A program made the translations under genes and the position numbers. 39,250 bases of DNA. Source: Sulfuricurvum sp. PD_MW2. GTDB taxonomy: Bacteria; Campylobacterota; Campylobacteria; Campylobacterales; Sulfurimonadaceae. Below are positions 1 to 7,815 of this stretch, piece by piece. Numbering within the stretch: the first letter of the stretch is position 1; each line of letters begins with the position of its first letter. Location of the stretch: assembly GCF_002633015.1 (NCBI RefSeq), contig NZ_NSIU01000021.1:1-39250 (forward strand), written 5' to 3'. The notes beneath the pieces were generated by a model. The model had not been told where the DNA came from and ran no database searches. It was given only the letters and a program-made list of their open reading frames with translations.

Positions 1-1078
1 GATATATTTTTCAGAGATGTATCAAGTGTGTTCGAATTCTTGCAATACTGATAGTGAAAAAAGATATTTATTTTCAGCTTCTGCCCCTATTTTGGATTAT
101 GATAATAAATTGATTGGCGTTGTCGTTATCGAATTTTCGGCTAATTTATTTTTTAATCAGATACAAGATTATTCCGGATTAGGAGAGAGCGGTGAAACAC
201 TTTTAGGCAAGCAAATCGGAGATAAGGTTATATTTTTAAATCCGTTGAGACATGATCCAAATTCGGGTATGAAACGGAGTGTCCCAATCCATGGGACGCT
301 AGGTCGACCTGCTATTTTAGGTGCAACCGGTCATGTAGGTAGTGGAGAATCGATTGATTATCGTGGGGTAAAGGTTCTTGCCGCATGGCGATATGTTCCG
401 ATTGTCGGATGGGGAATGGTTGCAAAAATCGATGAATCTGAAGCTTTTAAGGCATTAGATATTATTCGAAATAGTATTTTATCAACCGTTTTGATCATAT
501 TTTTGATCGGATTGATCCTATCGCTAAGAATGACAAAGCACATGATAACGCCGGTCGATGTATTAGAAATGGAAGCTCATATGGATGCTTTGACCGGTTT
601 GCCGAATCGCAAAATGTTGATGCATTTTTTGGAACAATCGCTTAATGAAGCACGATTAAAAGAGGCAATGGTAGCTATCATGTTTTTGGATCTTGACGGT
701 TTTAAAGGGGTGAATGATTGCCATGGGCATGATATGGGTGATCAGCTTTTGAAAAATGTGGCATTGCGGCTTGGCAACGCTGTTCGGCAAAGCGATACGG
801 TAGCCCGATTGGGCGGAGATGAATTTATCATATTGCTCCCCGGTGCCCAAGATACTAAAAATATTGAAAAAATAGCTAGAACGATTATCAATACCTTGAA
901 TGAACCCTTTATCATTAATAAGCAAACGATCACAGTAGGGGTCAGTATTGGAATCAGCGTATTTCCGGATAATGCGTTGGAAGCCGTTACAATGATTAAA
1001 CAAGCCGATAAAGCAATGTATGAAGCAAAAAACGGCGGGAAAAACAATTATAAATTTTCAGAGGAATCAGAATCATAA
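1..1078 (+). CDS. Cache-domain sensor diguanylate cyclase, 5' end cut by the window
   Basis: Inner-membrane enzyme expected to make cyclic di-GMP from two GTP in response to a periplasmic ligand. The frame is open to base 2, so the ATG at 17 is probably internal and the N-terminus lies outside the window. Numbering from that ATG, residues 1-145 look like the end of a periplasmic Cache domain. A membrane helix follows at about 150-170 and then a GGDEF domain from about 185 to 345. The active-site GGDEF is intact (in RLGGDEF). RQSD stands exactly five residues before it, matching the RxxD product-inhibition I-site, so an active, feedback-inhibited cyclase is likely. No EAL domain follows. The next gene starts within about 50 bases, but I see nothing that ties the two functions together. 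The ligand is unknown. Confidence 0.88.
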   Translation, partial: IYFSEMYQVCSNSCNTDSEKRYLFSASAPILDYDNKLIGVVVIEFSANLFFNQIQDYSGLGESGETLLGKQIGDKVIFLNPLRHDPNSGMKRSVPIHGTLGRPAILGATGHVGSGESIDYRGVKVLAAWRYVPIVGWGMVAKIDESEAFKALDIIRNSILSTVLIIFLIGLILSLRMTKHMITPVDVLEMEAHMDALTGLPNRKMLMHFLEQSLNEARLKEAMVAIMFLDLDGFKGVNDCHGHDMGDQLLKNVALRLGNAVRQSDTVARLGGDEFIILLPGAQDTKNIEKIARTIINTLNEPFIINKQTITVGVSIGISVFPDNALEAVTMIKQADKAMYEAKNGGKNNYKFSEESES

Positions 1079-1123
1079 ATAGAATTGGATAAAATATCTC
1101 ATAATGCTTCTAAGGATAAAAGT

Positions 1124-2542
1124 GTGTTGCAAAAGCAAATGAGATCGGTACGTTTAGATGGAACTGACGTCGAGGGTAAACGTTCAGAATTGAGAGCGTA
1201 TTTTCATCAAAGTTTTGATCTGTTTGAATCATTGTTTGAATTATTTAAAAACGATAATGTTTATTACCTGCAATCCGAACCGACCCGTCATCCGATGATT
1301 TTTTATTATGGTCATACGGCGATTTTTTATATCAATAAACTGGTTGCTTCGGGGGCACTCAAAGAGAGGGTTAATCCTCACTTTGAGCAGTTGTTTGCTG
1401 TCGGTGTGGATGAGATGACATGGGATGCGTCGAGTGATTCGCTGACATGGCCTGCATTGGATGATGTCCGAGCCTATCGACAGAAAGTGCGTCAATTGGT
1501 TGATGAGATGATTATGACTCTTCCGATGACTCTTCCGATTATTCAAAGTGATCCATTGTGGGCGATATGGATGGGGATCGAGCATGAGAGGATTCATATC
1601 GAGACTTCCAGTGTATTGCACCGTCAGATGCCGCTGGAGTTTGTAGCCTCGCATGCGGATTTTCCGATATGTCCTGTACAAGGGGACGCCTTGGAGAATA
1701 CGTTGATTGATTTCCCCGCTTCCGTGGTGAGTATGGGCAAAGGCGCTGAAAACCTTGGACTCTATGGATGGGACAACGAATACGGTGAGCAAACAATACG
1801 TGTTGAAGAGTTTCAAACCTCCAAATATTTGGTCAGTAATGGCGAGTTTATGGATTTCGTTGCTGCAAACGGATACGGTATTAGCCGCTGGTGGGATGAA
1901 GAGGGATTGCGCTATTTAGAGATACGCAAAGCGACATGTCCGCCGTTTTGGGTATTGCAAGAGGATGGATGCTACAAACTCCGAACGTTGAGCCAAGAGA
2001 TCGAGATGCCCTACAACTGGCCGGTTGAGGTGAATGCGCTCGAAGCAGAAGCATTTTGCCGATGGAAAAGTGCACAAGATGGACAGACGTATCGTCTCCC
2101 TACCGAAGCAGAATGGAGAGCGATGGTGAATGCAGGCGGTATGAATGAGGCGATCTTTGATGATCAACGTGCCAATATCAATCTCGCCCATGCAGCTTCA
2201 TCTGTCCCTGTAGATACCTTTGCACACGGAGATCTGTATGATGTTGTCGGGAACGTATGGCAGTGGACACAAACTCAGATGGATGCGTATGATGGGTTCT
2301 TTACCCATCCGTGGTATGATGATTTTTCGCTCCCGACGTTTGATGGGAAACACAATCTCATCAAAGGGGGATCGTGGATCTCTACCGGAAATGAGATCAT
2401 GAGAGAGTCACGTTACGCTTTCCGTCGACATTTTATCCAGCATGCGGGATTTCGGTATGTCATCGGCGAGGGAGAGAATGAAACTGAAAAATATGCGCGG
2501 ATAGAGCGGATGTTTGATACATGGAAAAAACGATATGGATGA
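1124..2542 (+). CDS. ovoA: OvoA-type 5-histidylcysteine sulfoxide synthase lacking the methyltransferase domain
   Basis: Non-haem iron enzyme expected to join cysteine and histidine oxidatively into 5-histidylcysteine sulfoxide, the first step to ovothiol or 5-thiohistidine. An N-terminal DinB-like domain carries the likely iron ligands: H64 in YYGHTAIFYINKL and the HxxxHxE motif in EHERIHIE (H154, H158, E160). The second half is an FGE-sulfatase/EgtB-type fold with GWDNEYG, RLPTEAEW and GNVWQW. The N-terminal stretch LDGTDVEGKRSELRAYFHQ is the OvoA type rather than EgtB. Characterised OvoA proteins also carry a C-terminal SAM methyltransferase; this protein stops after the FGE domain. The start is uncertain: GTG at 1124 has TAAGGA seven bases upstream, TTG at 1085 and ATG at 1139 are also possible. 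The following lyase gene overlaps its end, as expected for an OvoA-OvoB pair. SenA-like selenoneine synthesis is a less likely alternative. Confidence 0.82.
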   Translation: MLQKQMRSVRLDGTDVEGKRSELRAYFHQSFDLFESLFELFKNDNVYYLQSEPTRHPMIFYYGHTAIFYINKLVASGALKERVNPHFEQLFAVGVDEMTWDASSDSLTWPALDDVRAYRQKVRQLVDEMIMTLPMTLPIIQSDPLWAIWMGIEHERIHIETSSVLHRQMPLEFVASHADFPICPVQGDALENTLIDFPASVVSMGKGAENLGLYGWDNEYGEQTIRVEEFQTSKYLVSNGEFMDFVAANGYGISRWWDEEGLRYLEIRKATCPPFWVLQEDGCYKLRTLSQEIEMPYNWPVEVNALEAEAFCRWKSAQDGQTYRLPTEAEWRAMVNAGGMNEAIFDDQRANINLAHAASSVPVDTFAHGDLYDVVGNVWQWTQTQMDAYDGFFTHPWYDDFSLPTFDGKHNLIKGGSWISTGNEIMRESRYAFRRHFIQHAGFRYVIGEGENETEKYARIERMFDTWKKRYG

Positions 2543-3710
2543 GTTTCGCTTTATCGATCGTTCTTTGAGCAACGCCGAAAAATATGTATTGAGAGAAAAG
2601 CTTTTTCATACCGATGCGGTTCAGCCGCTATGGGTTGCCGATATGGACATTGCAACGCCTGAATGTGTGATTGATGCAGTGAAAAAACGATTAGAACATC
2701 CGATACTTGGCTATGAGATCATGAGCGACAGTGCGTATAGGGCACAGATCTCTTGGGTATCGGATCATCACGGTTTTGAGATGAAACGAGAGTGGCTCAG
2801 TTACTCCCCCTCGGTAGTTGCATCGATCGGATGTGCGATCAGAGCTTTGAGTGAAGAGGGGGATGAGGTGATCGTTATGGATCCGGTCTATCCTCCATTT
2901 TACTCGATGGTCAAAGAGAATAACCGTGCATTGATTCTCCATTCGCTGAAACAAGATAGCTCAGGAATCTACCACTTCGATCTGGAATATCTCACTACTC
3001 AGACTACCCCTAAAACAAAACTTTTATTGTTCTGTTCGCCTCATAATCCGATTGGTAGGGTATGGAGCCGTGATGAATTGAGTGCACTTGGGGCATGGTG
3101 TTTGAAAAACGGTATCCGTATCATCAGTGATGAAATTCACTTTGATATTGTATATGCTCCGCATAAGCATATCCCTCTGGCAACGTTATCCTCTGCTTTG
3201 TTAGAGAATACAATCACTTTGATGGGACCTGGGAAAACGTTCAATATGGCTGGATTCTCGATTTCGACGGTGTGCATTGCCGATGAGACGATCCGAAAAG
3301 CGTATATGCAAGAGGCGCATCGTATCCATATTGGTGAGGGGGCGGTGTTGTCTCATGTCGCTTTTGACGCGGCCTACAGCGAGGGTGGAGTGTGGCATCA
3401 AAAACTTTTAGAGCATTTGTACGCCAATATTCGTATGATCGAAGAGTGGATCATCAACTATCCACAAATCCGATTCTACCCTCCAGAAGGGACCTATCTG
3501 GCATGGTTGGATTGCAGAGGACTTGGATTGGGGGATCGTGAACTCAGAGCCTTTTTTGTCGAAAAAGCACATCTCGGATTGAGTCCTGGGCTTAGCTTCG
3601 GCAAAGAAGGATCGGGCTTTATGCGGCTCAATTTCGCGGTTCCGAAATCTGTATTGGCTGATGCATTAGAGAAGTTAGGGCGGGCATTGGACCATGATCG
3701 AAAAAATTGA
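2535..3710 (+). CDS. PLP-dependent PatB/MalY-type C-S beta-lyase, probable OvoB partner
   Basis: Fold-type I PLP enzyme of 391 residues, close in pattern to PatB/MalY cystathionine beta-lyases: LWVADMDIATPE near the N-terminus, SPHNPIGRVW for substrate binding, SDEIHFDIVY with the PLP-binding Asp, and GPGKTFNMAGF with the lysine that should form the Schiff base. From its position it probably cleaves the 5-histidylcysteine sulfoxide made by the preceding enzyme, releasing 5-thiohistidine, which is the OvoB role; ordinary cystathionine or cysteine lyase activity cannot be excluded. I chose ATG 2535, which overlaps the upstream stop by eight bases and has GGAAAA just before it; a TTG at 2514 would add seven residues. 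The downstream flavin-type gene overlaps its 3' end, so three genes form one transcription unit. Confidence 0.83.
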   Translation: MDEFRFIDRSLSNAEKYVLREKLFHTDAVQPLWVADMDIATPECVIDAVKKRLEHPILGYEIMSDSAYRAQISWVSDHHGFEMKREWLSYSPSVVASIGCAIRALSEEGDEVIVMDPVYPPFYSMVKENNRALILHSLKQDSSGIYHFDLEYLTTQTTPKTKLLLFCSPHNPIGRVWSRDELSALGAWCLKNGIRIISDEIHFDIVYAPHKHIPLATLSSALLENTITLMGPGKTFNMAGFSISTVCIADETIRKAYMQEAHRIHIGEGAVLSHVAFDAAYSEGGVWHQKLLEHLYANIRMIEEWIINYPQIRFYPPEGTYLAWLDCRGLGLGDRELRAFFVEKAHLGLSPGLSFGKEGSGFMRLNFAVPKSVLADALEKLGRALDHDRKN

Positions 3711-4101
3711 ATCGTTTATTTGCCAGCATCACTTGCTTAGTCTTGCCACAATGGGAGAGAGACTGTGGTGCTGTTCGATGTTTTATGCGTATGACCCGCA
3801 TAGTATATCGTTTGTTGTAGCCTCTGAGGAGACGACAGAACATATGCGAAATGCTCTGCAAAATTCCCATGTCGCAGGGACGGTTGCGCTGGAGACCAAA
3901 ACGGTAGGGAAAATTCAGGGGATACAGTTTAGCGGAGAGATCGAAGCGTGTCCGGACACACTGAAAAGTCTCTATTTCAAAGCATTCCCTTATGCCCGAG
4001 TTATGAATCCGACTCTTTGGTCTATTCGGCTTGATGATGTGAAGATGACCGATAATACCCTAGGATTCGGAAAAAAGATTACTTGGAAACGGGGGCTTTG
4101 A
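3694..4101 (+). CDS. Pyridoxamine-5'-phosphate-oxidase-like flavin-fold protein (YhbP/UPF0306 type)
   Basis: Small split-barrel protein of 135 residues that resembles the YhbP/UPF0306 branch of the PNPOx-like flavoproteins. It opens with an N-terminal helix followed by HHLLSLATMGERLWCCSMFYAYD, then strands such as SISFVVASEETTEHMRN and GTVALETKTVGKIQGIQFSGE, and ends in a basic tail. The family is thought to bind FMN or a related cofactor; the reaction is unknown. Its ATG lies 17 bases inside the lyase gene, so it is translationally coupled to the ovoA-lyase pair and might act in redox handling of the thiol product, but that is only inferred from position. A convergent small gene overlaps its last 23 bases. 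Confidence 0.7.
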   Translation: MIEKIESFICQHHLLSLATMGERLWCCSMFYAYDPHSISFVVASEETTEHMRNALQNSHVAGTVALETKTVGKIQGIQFSGEIEACPDTLKSLYFKAFPYARVMNPTLWSIRLDDVKMTDNTLGFGKKITWKRGL

Positions 4102-4255
4102 GTTGAAATAAAGTACATGGCTTTCCGCTCGAACTTTGGACAACCATGGAGGGGATCATTTTACTTTTGAAACCGTATGCCTTGCATCCGTGCGGCTGAT
4201 GTGCTTCCCAGGTAACAAAATAGTGAATACATTTTTGACAGATAATTTTTTGCAT
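4079..4255 (-). CDS. Small four-cysteine conserved-type protein of unknown function
   Basis: This 58-residue reading frame was found by translating the gap between two plus-strand genes. It begins MQKIICQKCIHYFVTWE and continues PHGCKAYGFKSKMIPSMVV, then SSSGKPCTLFQLK. A CxxC pair (C6, C9) with C24 and C47 suggests one zinc- or iron-binding site. The pattern CxxCxHYxVTW...PHGCKAxGFKSxxxPSxVVxxSSGxPC is one I recall from short Campylobacterota proteins, which strengthens the case that it is real; database labels for such proteins vary and none is supported by a known activity. The gene ends inside the 3' end of the flavin-fold gene (23-base overlap) and starts divergently from dUTPase. No strong ribosome site is visible. 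Function unknown. Confidence 0.72.
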   Translation of the reverse strand: MQKIICQKCIHYFVTWEAHQPHGCKAYGFKSKMIPSMVVQSSSGKPCTLFQLKAPVSK

Positions 4256-4297
4256 AGGAAATTTTACCTATAATTTGAGACTTTGAAAAGGATAGCC

Positions 4298-4978
4298 ATG
4301 AATAAATTACTCTGTATGCTTGAATTACAACAAAAATTAAATGATGCGACCAACGGCACAGGATGGGAAAAAGGGGTCACCAAAGATGGCAAACCGATCA
4401 ACTGGCGCCGATGCATCTACATGGAATCGGCGGAGATGATTGATTCCTTCGGTTGGAAACATTGGAAAAGTATTGCTCAGCCGACCGACTACGATAACCT
4501 TCAAATTGAGATTGTCGATGTATGGCATTTTGTGATGAGTTTGGTCTTGGAATTTTCGAACAAAGCCGAAAGTATTGAGGAACTTTCAGAGCGTATGTCG
4601 CAAACGCCTGAATACCAAAAACTCAATACTTCGATTCCCCTTACATTCGGAAGTGATGTGCTGTTGATGACAAGAATCGAGAATGTTATGCGCCTCTCAT
4701 TGATCCCTGTTTCGGCGGAGATGGTAGGGGCTTTGGTCGAGGAGTTTTTTGACTTAGCGTATTTGGGAGCACTAAACGCTACGGAACTGTACCGCTTGTA
4801 TGTCGGTAAAAACATCCTCAACCAATTCCGTCAGGATCACGGTTATAAAGAGGGAAGCTACATTAAAATCTGGAATGGTTTGGAAGATAATGCAGTGATG
4901 AAAAATGCGTGGGAACTGAATCCGGATATGAGTCCCGAAGAGCTCTATGACGCTTTAAAAGAGGCTTATCCCGCATAA
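4298..4978 (+). CDS. dut: Dimeric all-alpha dUTPase (MazG-like fold)
   Basis: Hydrolyses dUTP to dUMP and pyrophosphate, keeping uracil out of DNA and supplying the thymidylate precursor. The 226-residue protein has the features of the dimeric dUTPases used by Campylobacterota in place of the trimeric form: a nucleotide-binding N-terminus (LELQQKLNDATNGTGWEKG), the acidic metal-binding segments ESAEMIDSFGWKHWK and QIEIVDVWHFVMS (the ExxE and ExxD pairs), and a later KNILNQFRQDHGYKEGSY motif. The ATG at 4298 has AAAGGA seven bases upstream; a TTG at 4283 would add five residues. Its end overlaps the convergent acyltransferase gene by 13 bases. It pairs functionally with the two uracil-type DNA glycosylases elsewhere in the window. 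Confidence 0.86.
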   Translation: MNKLLCMLELQQKLNDATNGTGWEKGVTKDGKPINWRRCIYMESAEMIDSFGWKHWKSIAQPTDYDNLQIEIVDVWHFVMSLVLEFSNKAESIEELSERMSQTPEYQKLNTSIPLTFGSDVLLMTRIENVMRLSLIPVSAEMVGALVEEFFDLAYLGALNATELYRLYVGKNILNQFRQDHGYKEGSYIKIWNGLEDNAVMKNAWELNPDMSPEELYDALKEAYPA

Positions 4979-5847
4979 ATTTCTTTGTACTCTTCTTTCC
5001 ACCGTTTGTGACACCAGAACCAAAATTTAGGGTTCGCTCGGATCACTTTTTCGAGTGCGTCAACCTGACGCTGGGTGGCTGCGACAATAGAGGCTTCATC
5101 ATCCCCTTTGACTTCAATCGGTTCTTCAAACGTAATGGTATAGTTCTCTTCATCGTCGGTATAAATGTATAGCCCTACGATAGGGGCGTCGTATTTGCGT
5201 GACAATATAGCGGGTGTGGAAGAATGATAGGTCGGATGGCCGAAAAAATCAACTTTGACACCGCTTCGTGCATTGCTAGCCTGATCGATCATCAAGGAGA
5301 CAGATTCTCCCTTTTTGAGCGCTCTGGAGAGATGTTTCAACGCTCCCGATTTTTCATACATATCCATCCGGTGATTGGTTCTAGCTTCGAGCAAATAAGG
5401 TTCGAATGCTTTGTTATTGAGTGTTTTGTAAATAGAGAGGGTCGGGGTGATCAAATCGGCCAGGGCTGTTGCTCCGATCTCCCAATTTCCGTAGTGGGCA
5501 GAGATAAAGATAATCGCCTTTTTTTGCTCTAGCAGACGATCCACTACCTCTTTGTTTTTAAACGTCACTTTACTGCGAAGGTCCGCTTGGGTATTTCGTC
5601 GGTTTTCCATTACTTGCAAAAAATTCAATGCAAGATTTTTATAACAATAGCGCTCGATTTCGGTACGTTGAGCATCACTCAAGCCCTCCTGGAAAGCAAA
5701 ATTAAGGTTTTGGTGAATGATCCGTTTTCGCTTTCGATCTAAACTGCATGCGAGATATGCCAAAAAAATAAAAAAGTTTTTGCGCCATCGTGCAGGAAGA
5801 GCCATTAGCAGTGAGTCCAATAGTAAAAAAAGACGAAATCCGATCAT
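4966..5847 (-). CDS. lpxL: Lipid A biosynthesis acyltransferase (LpxL/HtrB family)
   Basis: Inner-membrane acyltransferase that adds a secondary acyl chain from acyl-ACP to the lipid A precursor. The 293-residue protein begins with a hydrophobic anchor (LFLLLDSLLMALPARW, FFIFLAYLACSL) and carries the catalytic HxxxxE motif in SAHYGNWEIGA. Further family signatures include SLMIDQASNARSGVKVDFFG and RVI-type basic residues at the C-terminus (FWFWCHKRWK). Its ATG overlaps the waaC stop by four bases (ATGA), so the two are co-translated. The waaC-htrB order is also the start of the lipooligosaccharide locus in Campylobacter, but here no further glycosyltransferases follow. Confidence 0.9.
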   Translation of the reverse strand: MIGFRLFLLLDSLLMALPARWRKNFFIFLAYLACSLDRKRKRIIHQNLNFAFQEGLSDAQRTEIERYCYKNLALNFLQVMENRRNTQADLRSKVTFKNKEVVDRLLEQKKAIIFISAHYGNWEIGATALADLITPTLSIYKTLNNKAFEPYLLEARTNHRMDMYEKSGALKHLSRALKKGESVSLMIDQASNARSGVKVDFFGHPTYHSSTPAILSRKYDAPIVGLYIYTDDEENYTITFEEPIEVKGDDEASIVAATQRQVDALEKVIRANPKFWFWCHKRWKEEYKEIYAG

Positions 5848-6839
5848 AATAATTCTTGAGCCTTTCGAGAGATGGTTTCAGGGGATATGAGACGGATACT
5901 AAAATCGTGCCGATTGATTTTGAGGATATTAACCTCTGAGGGAGATTTTATACCTAGATTTATCGTTGTCGGATAGATCATCCGCTCATTCGTTGGACCG
6001 AATAGCGTTATCGAAGGGCGATTCATCGCCCAAGCCATATGGGTCGGTCCGGTATCGTTTCCAATGATCAGATTACAATGGGAGATAAAATTGACCAGCT
6101 CACTGAGGGTCATTTTGGGTGCGACGATGGCATTAGTGGTATGTTCTGCTATCCACTGTGCATCAAGCCGTTCTGCTTCGCTTCCCCAAATGAGATAGAT
6201 CGGATGTGGCAATGTCGAGCAAAGAGTGGCAAATTGTTCTTTCGGATAGCATTTGCTTGGCCAGGACGCACCGATCACACAAGCTATATTTTTTTCTTCT
6301 TCTTTGAGGAAAGAGGGGCGTTCTTTTTGGACAAAGAGGGGCTCTTTTTGGAGAATATCGTTTTCGTTGTAGGGGATATGCAATGCTTCGGTAATTACGA
6401 GAACATTGCGCTTGATCACATTCATTTCATAGGGTACGCTAGAGGTAGTAGCGTAAAACACTGCAGCTAATTTTTCTCGGATACTGTTTCGATCAAATCC
6501 GTGCACTTTTCCCCTGATGAGAGAAGCTACAATAGCCGATTTTAGAAGCCCCTGGGCATCGATGATCTGATCGTAACGTTCACGGGATCGGAGATTTCGG
6601 ATAGTCTCTCGAAGAAGCTGAAAGTTTTTGGTTTTTTTAATCCGTTTGATAGGGACACGAATCACTTCATGAATGAGAGGATGATTCTGCAGTATCGGTG
6701 CAAACGCCTCTTCGACATACCAATCGATCTGTGCATTCGGATAGTATTTGTACACGATTTGCAACGCTACAGCGGTGTTGACGATATCTCCCAATGCACT
6801 GAGGCGAACAATAGCGATACGAAGTTTGGCTGAATTCAT
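5844..6839 (-). CDS. waaC: Lipopolysaccharide heptosyltransferase I
   Basis: GT-B glycosyltransferase (family GT9) that transfers the first L-glycero-D-manno-heptose from ADP-heptose onto Kdo of the inner core. The N-terminus IAIVRLSALGDIVNTAVALQ is the classical heptosyltransferase start, and IDAQGLLKSA marks the acceptor side. The nucleotide-sugar site is visible at GASWPSKCYPKEQF and GNDTGPTHMAWAMNRPSITLFGPT. Length (331 residues) is normal. No clear ribosome site precedes the ATG, and TATAGT lies only about 13 bases before it, so a very short leader is possible. It diverges from the PDC-sensor gene and is coupled by a four-base overlap to lpxL. Confidence 0.9.
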   Translation of the reverse strand: MNSAKLRIAIVRLSALGDIVNTAVALQIVYKYYPNAQIDWYVEEAFAPILQNHPLIHEVIRVPIKRIKKTKNFQLLRETIRNLRSRERYDQIIDAQGLLKSAIVASLIRGKVHGFDRNSIREKLAAVFYATTSSVPYEMNVIKRNVLVITEALHIPYNENDILQKEPLFVQKERPSFLKEEEKNIACVIGASWPSKCYPKEQFATLCSTLPHPIYLIWGSEAERLDAQWIAEHTTNAIVAPKMTLSELVNFISHCNLIIGNDTGPTHMAWAMNRPSITLFGPTNERMIYPTTINLGIKSPSEVNILKINRHDFSIRLISPETISRKAQELL

Positions 6840-6862
6840 AAGCGTAACTATAGCGCAACTAA

Positions 6863-6870
6863 GCTACAAT
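6863..6870 (+). promoter_or_regulatory. Extended -10 box GCTACAAT for the sensor-hisH-hisA operon
   Basis: GCTACAAT lies 36 bases before the sensor gene ATG in the 67-base divergent gap. The same box recurs before several other genes in this window. No convincing -35 is visible, which is usual for sigma-70 promoters in Campylobacterota. Confidence 0.5.
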
Positions 6871-6906
6871 CACTATCAAAATATATGGGAGAAGGAATTA
6901 GAAAAT

Positions 6907-7815
6907 ATGGTTGTTCAAGACATTCAACAGTTTGCTGAAATTCGTCCGAAAGCGCGTGCTTATTTTTGTTATCTTTTCCATAAAAATCTTCCAAATCATC
7001 TCCCTTCTGTTTCGATAGAAACATTGACCGCTCGGTTATTGAAAATTCGGGGTGATTTGCAAGGACTTGAAGCGGCCTATTTACTCGATGCAGCCGGAAA
7101 TCAGGTCTCTCCAACGTATCTTAAAAATGGAAAAAAAGAAGAAGATATAGGGATAAGCCGTTCAACGAGAGCTTATTATTATCGTGCGATGCATGAGAGA
7201 CGATGTACGATCACCGATCCGTATCCCTCTTTGCTCAATGATGAACTCACCGTTACGGCATCCGAGCCTATTTTTGATGAGAATGGTGAAATCGTTTACG
7301 TCGCATGTATCGATATGCCCTTAGCGGAAGTATTGAAAATTGCTCATCCAATGGCGCTTGAATCGACGGCAGGGCGCTTTTTTAGAGTAGCATACGGGGC
7401 TTTTACCGTTGTGTTGGCTTTGGTATCACTGCTGCTATTCGTCAAAGGGATTGAGGGATTCTTGGCATACGGGATGGGGCAATACGATAAGATCGAGATC
7501 AAAGATGTCTTTGAAGCGACGATTTTGCTCACCTTATCTTTGGCGATACTGGATTTGGTCAAAACTCTCTTTGAAGAGGAAGTTTTAGGGCGTCCCAAAC
7601 ATGACCCCGATTCAAGTATCCATAAAACCATGGTACGATTTTTGGGCTCTATCATTATCGCCCTTTCTATCGAAGCACTCATGCTTGTCTTTAAATTCGC
7701 GATGACCGAACCGGATATGTTGGCCAATGCGATTTACATTATCGGAGGGGTTTCAATGCTTTTAGTGGGGCTTGCAATCTATATCCGCTTTACCAACTTA
7801 GGAGAACGTCGTTGA
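6907..7815 (+). CDS. PDC/Cache sensor protein with a C-terminal multi-pass membrane domain and no output domain
   Basis: Residues 1-150 look like a PDC/Cache ligand-binding fold (AAYLLDAAGNQVSPTY, STRAYYYRAMHE, LTVTASEPIFDENGEIVYVACIDM). After it come about four membrane helices (FRVAYGAFTVVLALVSLLLF, VFEATILLTLSLAILDLV, FLGSIIIALSIEALMLVFKF, AIYIIGGVSMLLVGLAIYI), an arrangement slightly like PsiE proteins. There is no kinase, GGDEF or methyl-accepting domain. The ATG at 6907 has GGAGAAGGAA about ten bases upstream; a longer frame back to 6748 would run through waaC and its promoter and is unlikely. The stop overlaps the hisH start, so it is co-translated with histidine biosynthesis genes. 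The role is unknown; a sensing membrane protein is the most I can infer. Confidence 0.72.
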   Translation: MVVQDIQQFAEIRPKARAYFCYLFHKNLPNHLPSVSIETLTARLLKIRGDLQGLEAAYLLDAAGNQVSPTYLKNGKKEEDIGISRSTRAYYYRAMHERRCTITDPYPSLLNDELTVTASEPIFDENGEIVYVACIDMPLAEVLKIAHPMALESTAGRFFRVAYGAFTVVLALVSLLLFVKGIEGFLAYGMGQYDKIEIKDVFEATILLTLSLAILDLVKTLFEEEVLGRPKHDPDSSIHKTMVRFLGSIIIALSIEALMLVFKFAMTEPDMLANAIYIIGGVSMLLVGLAIYIRFTNLGERR

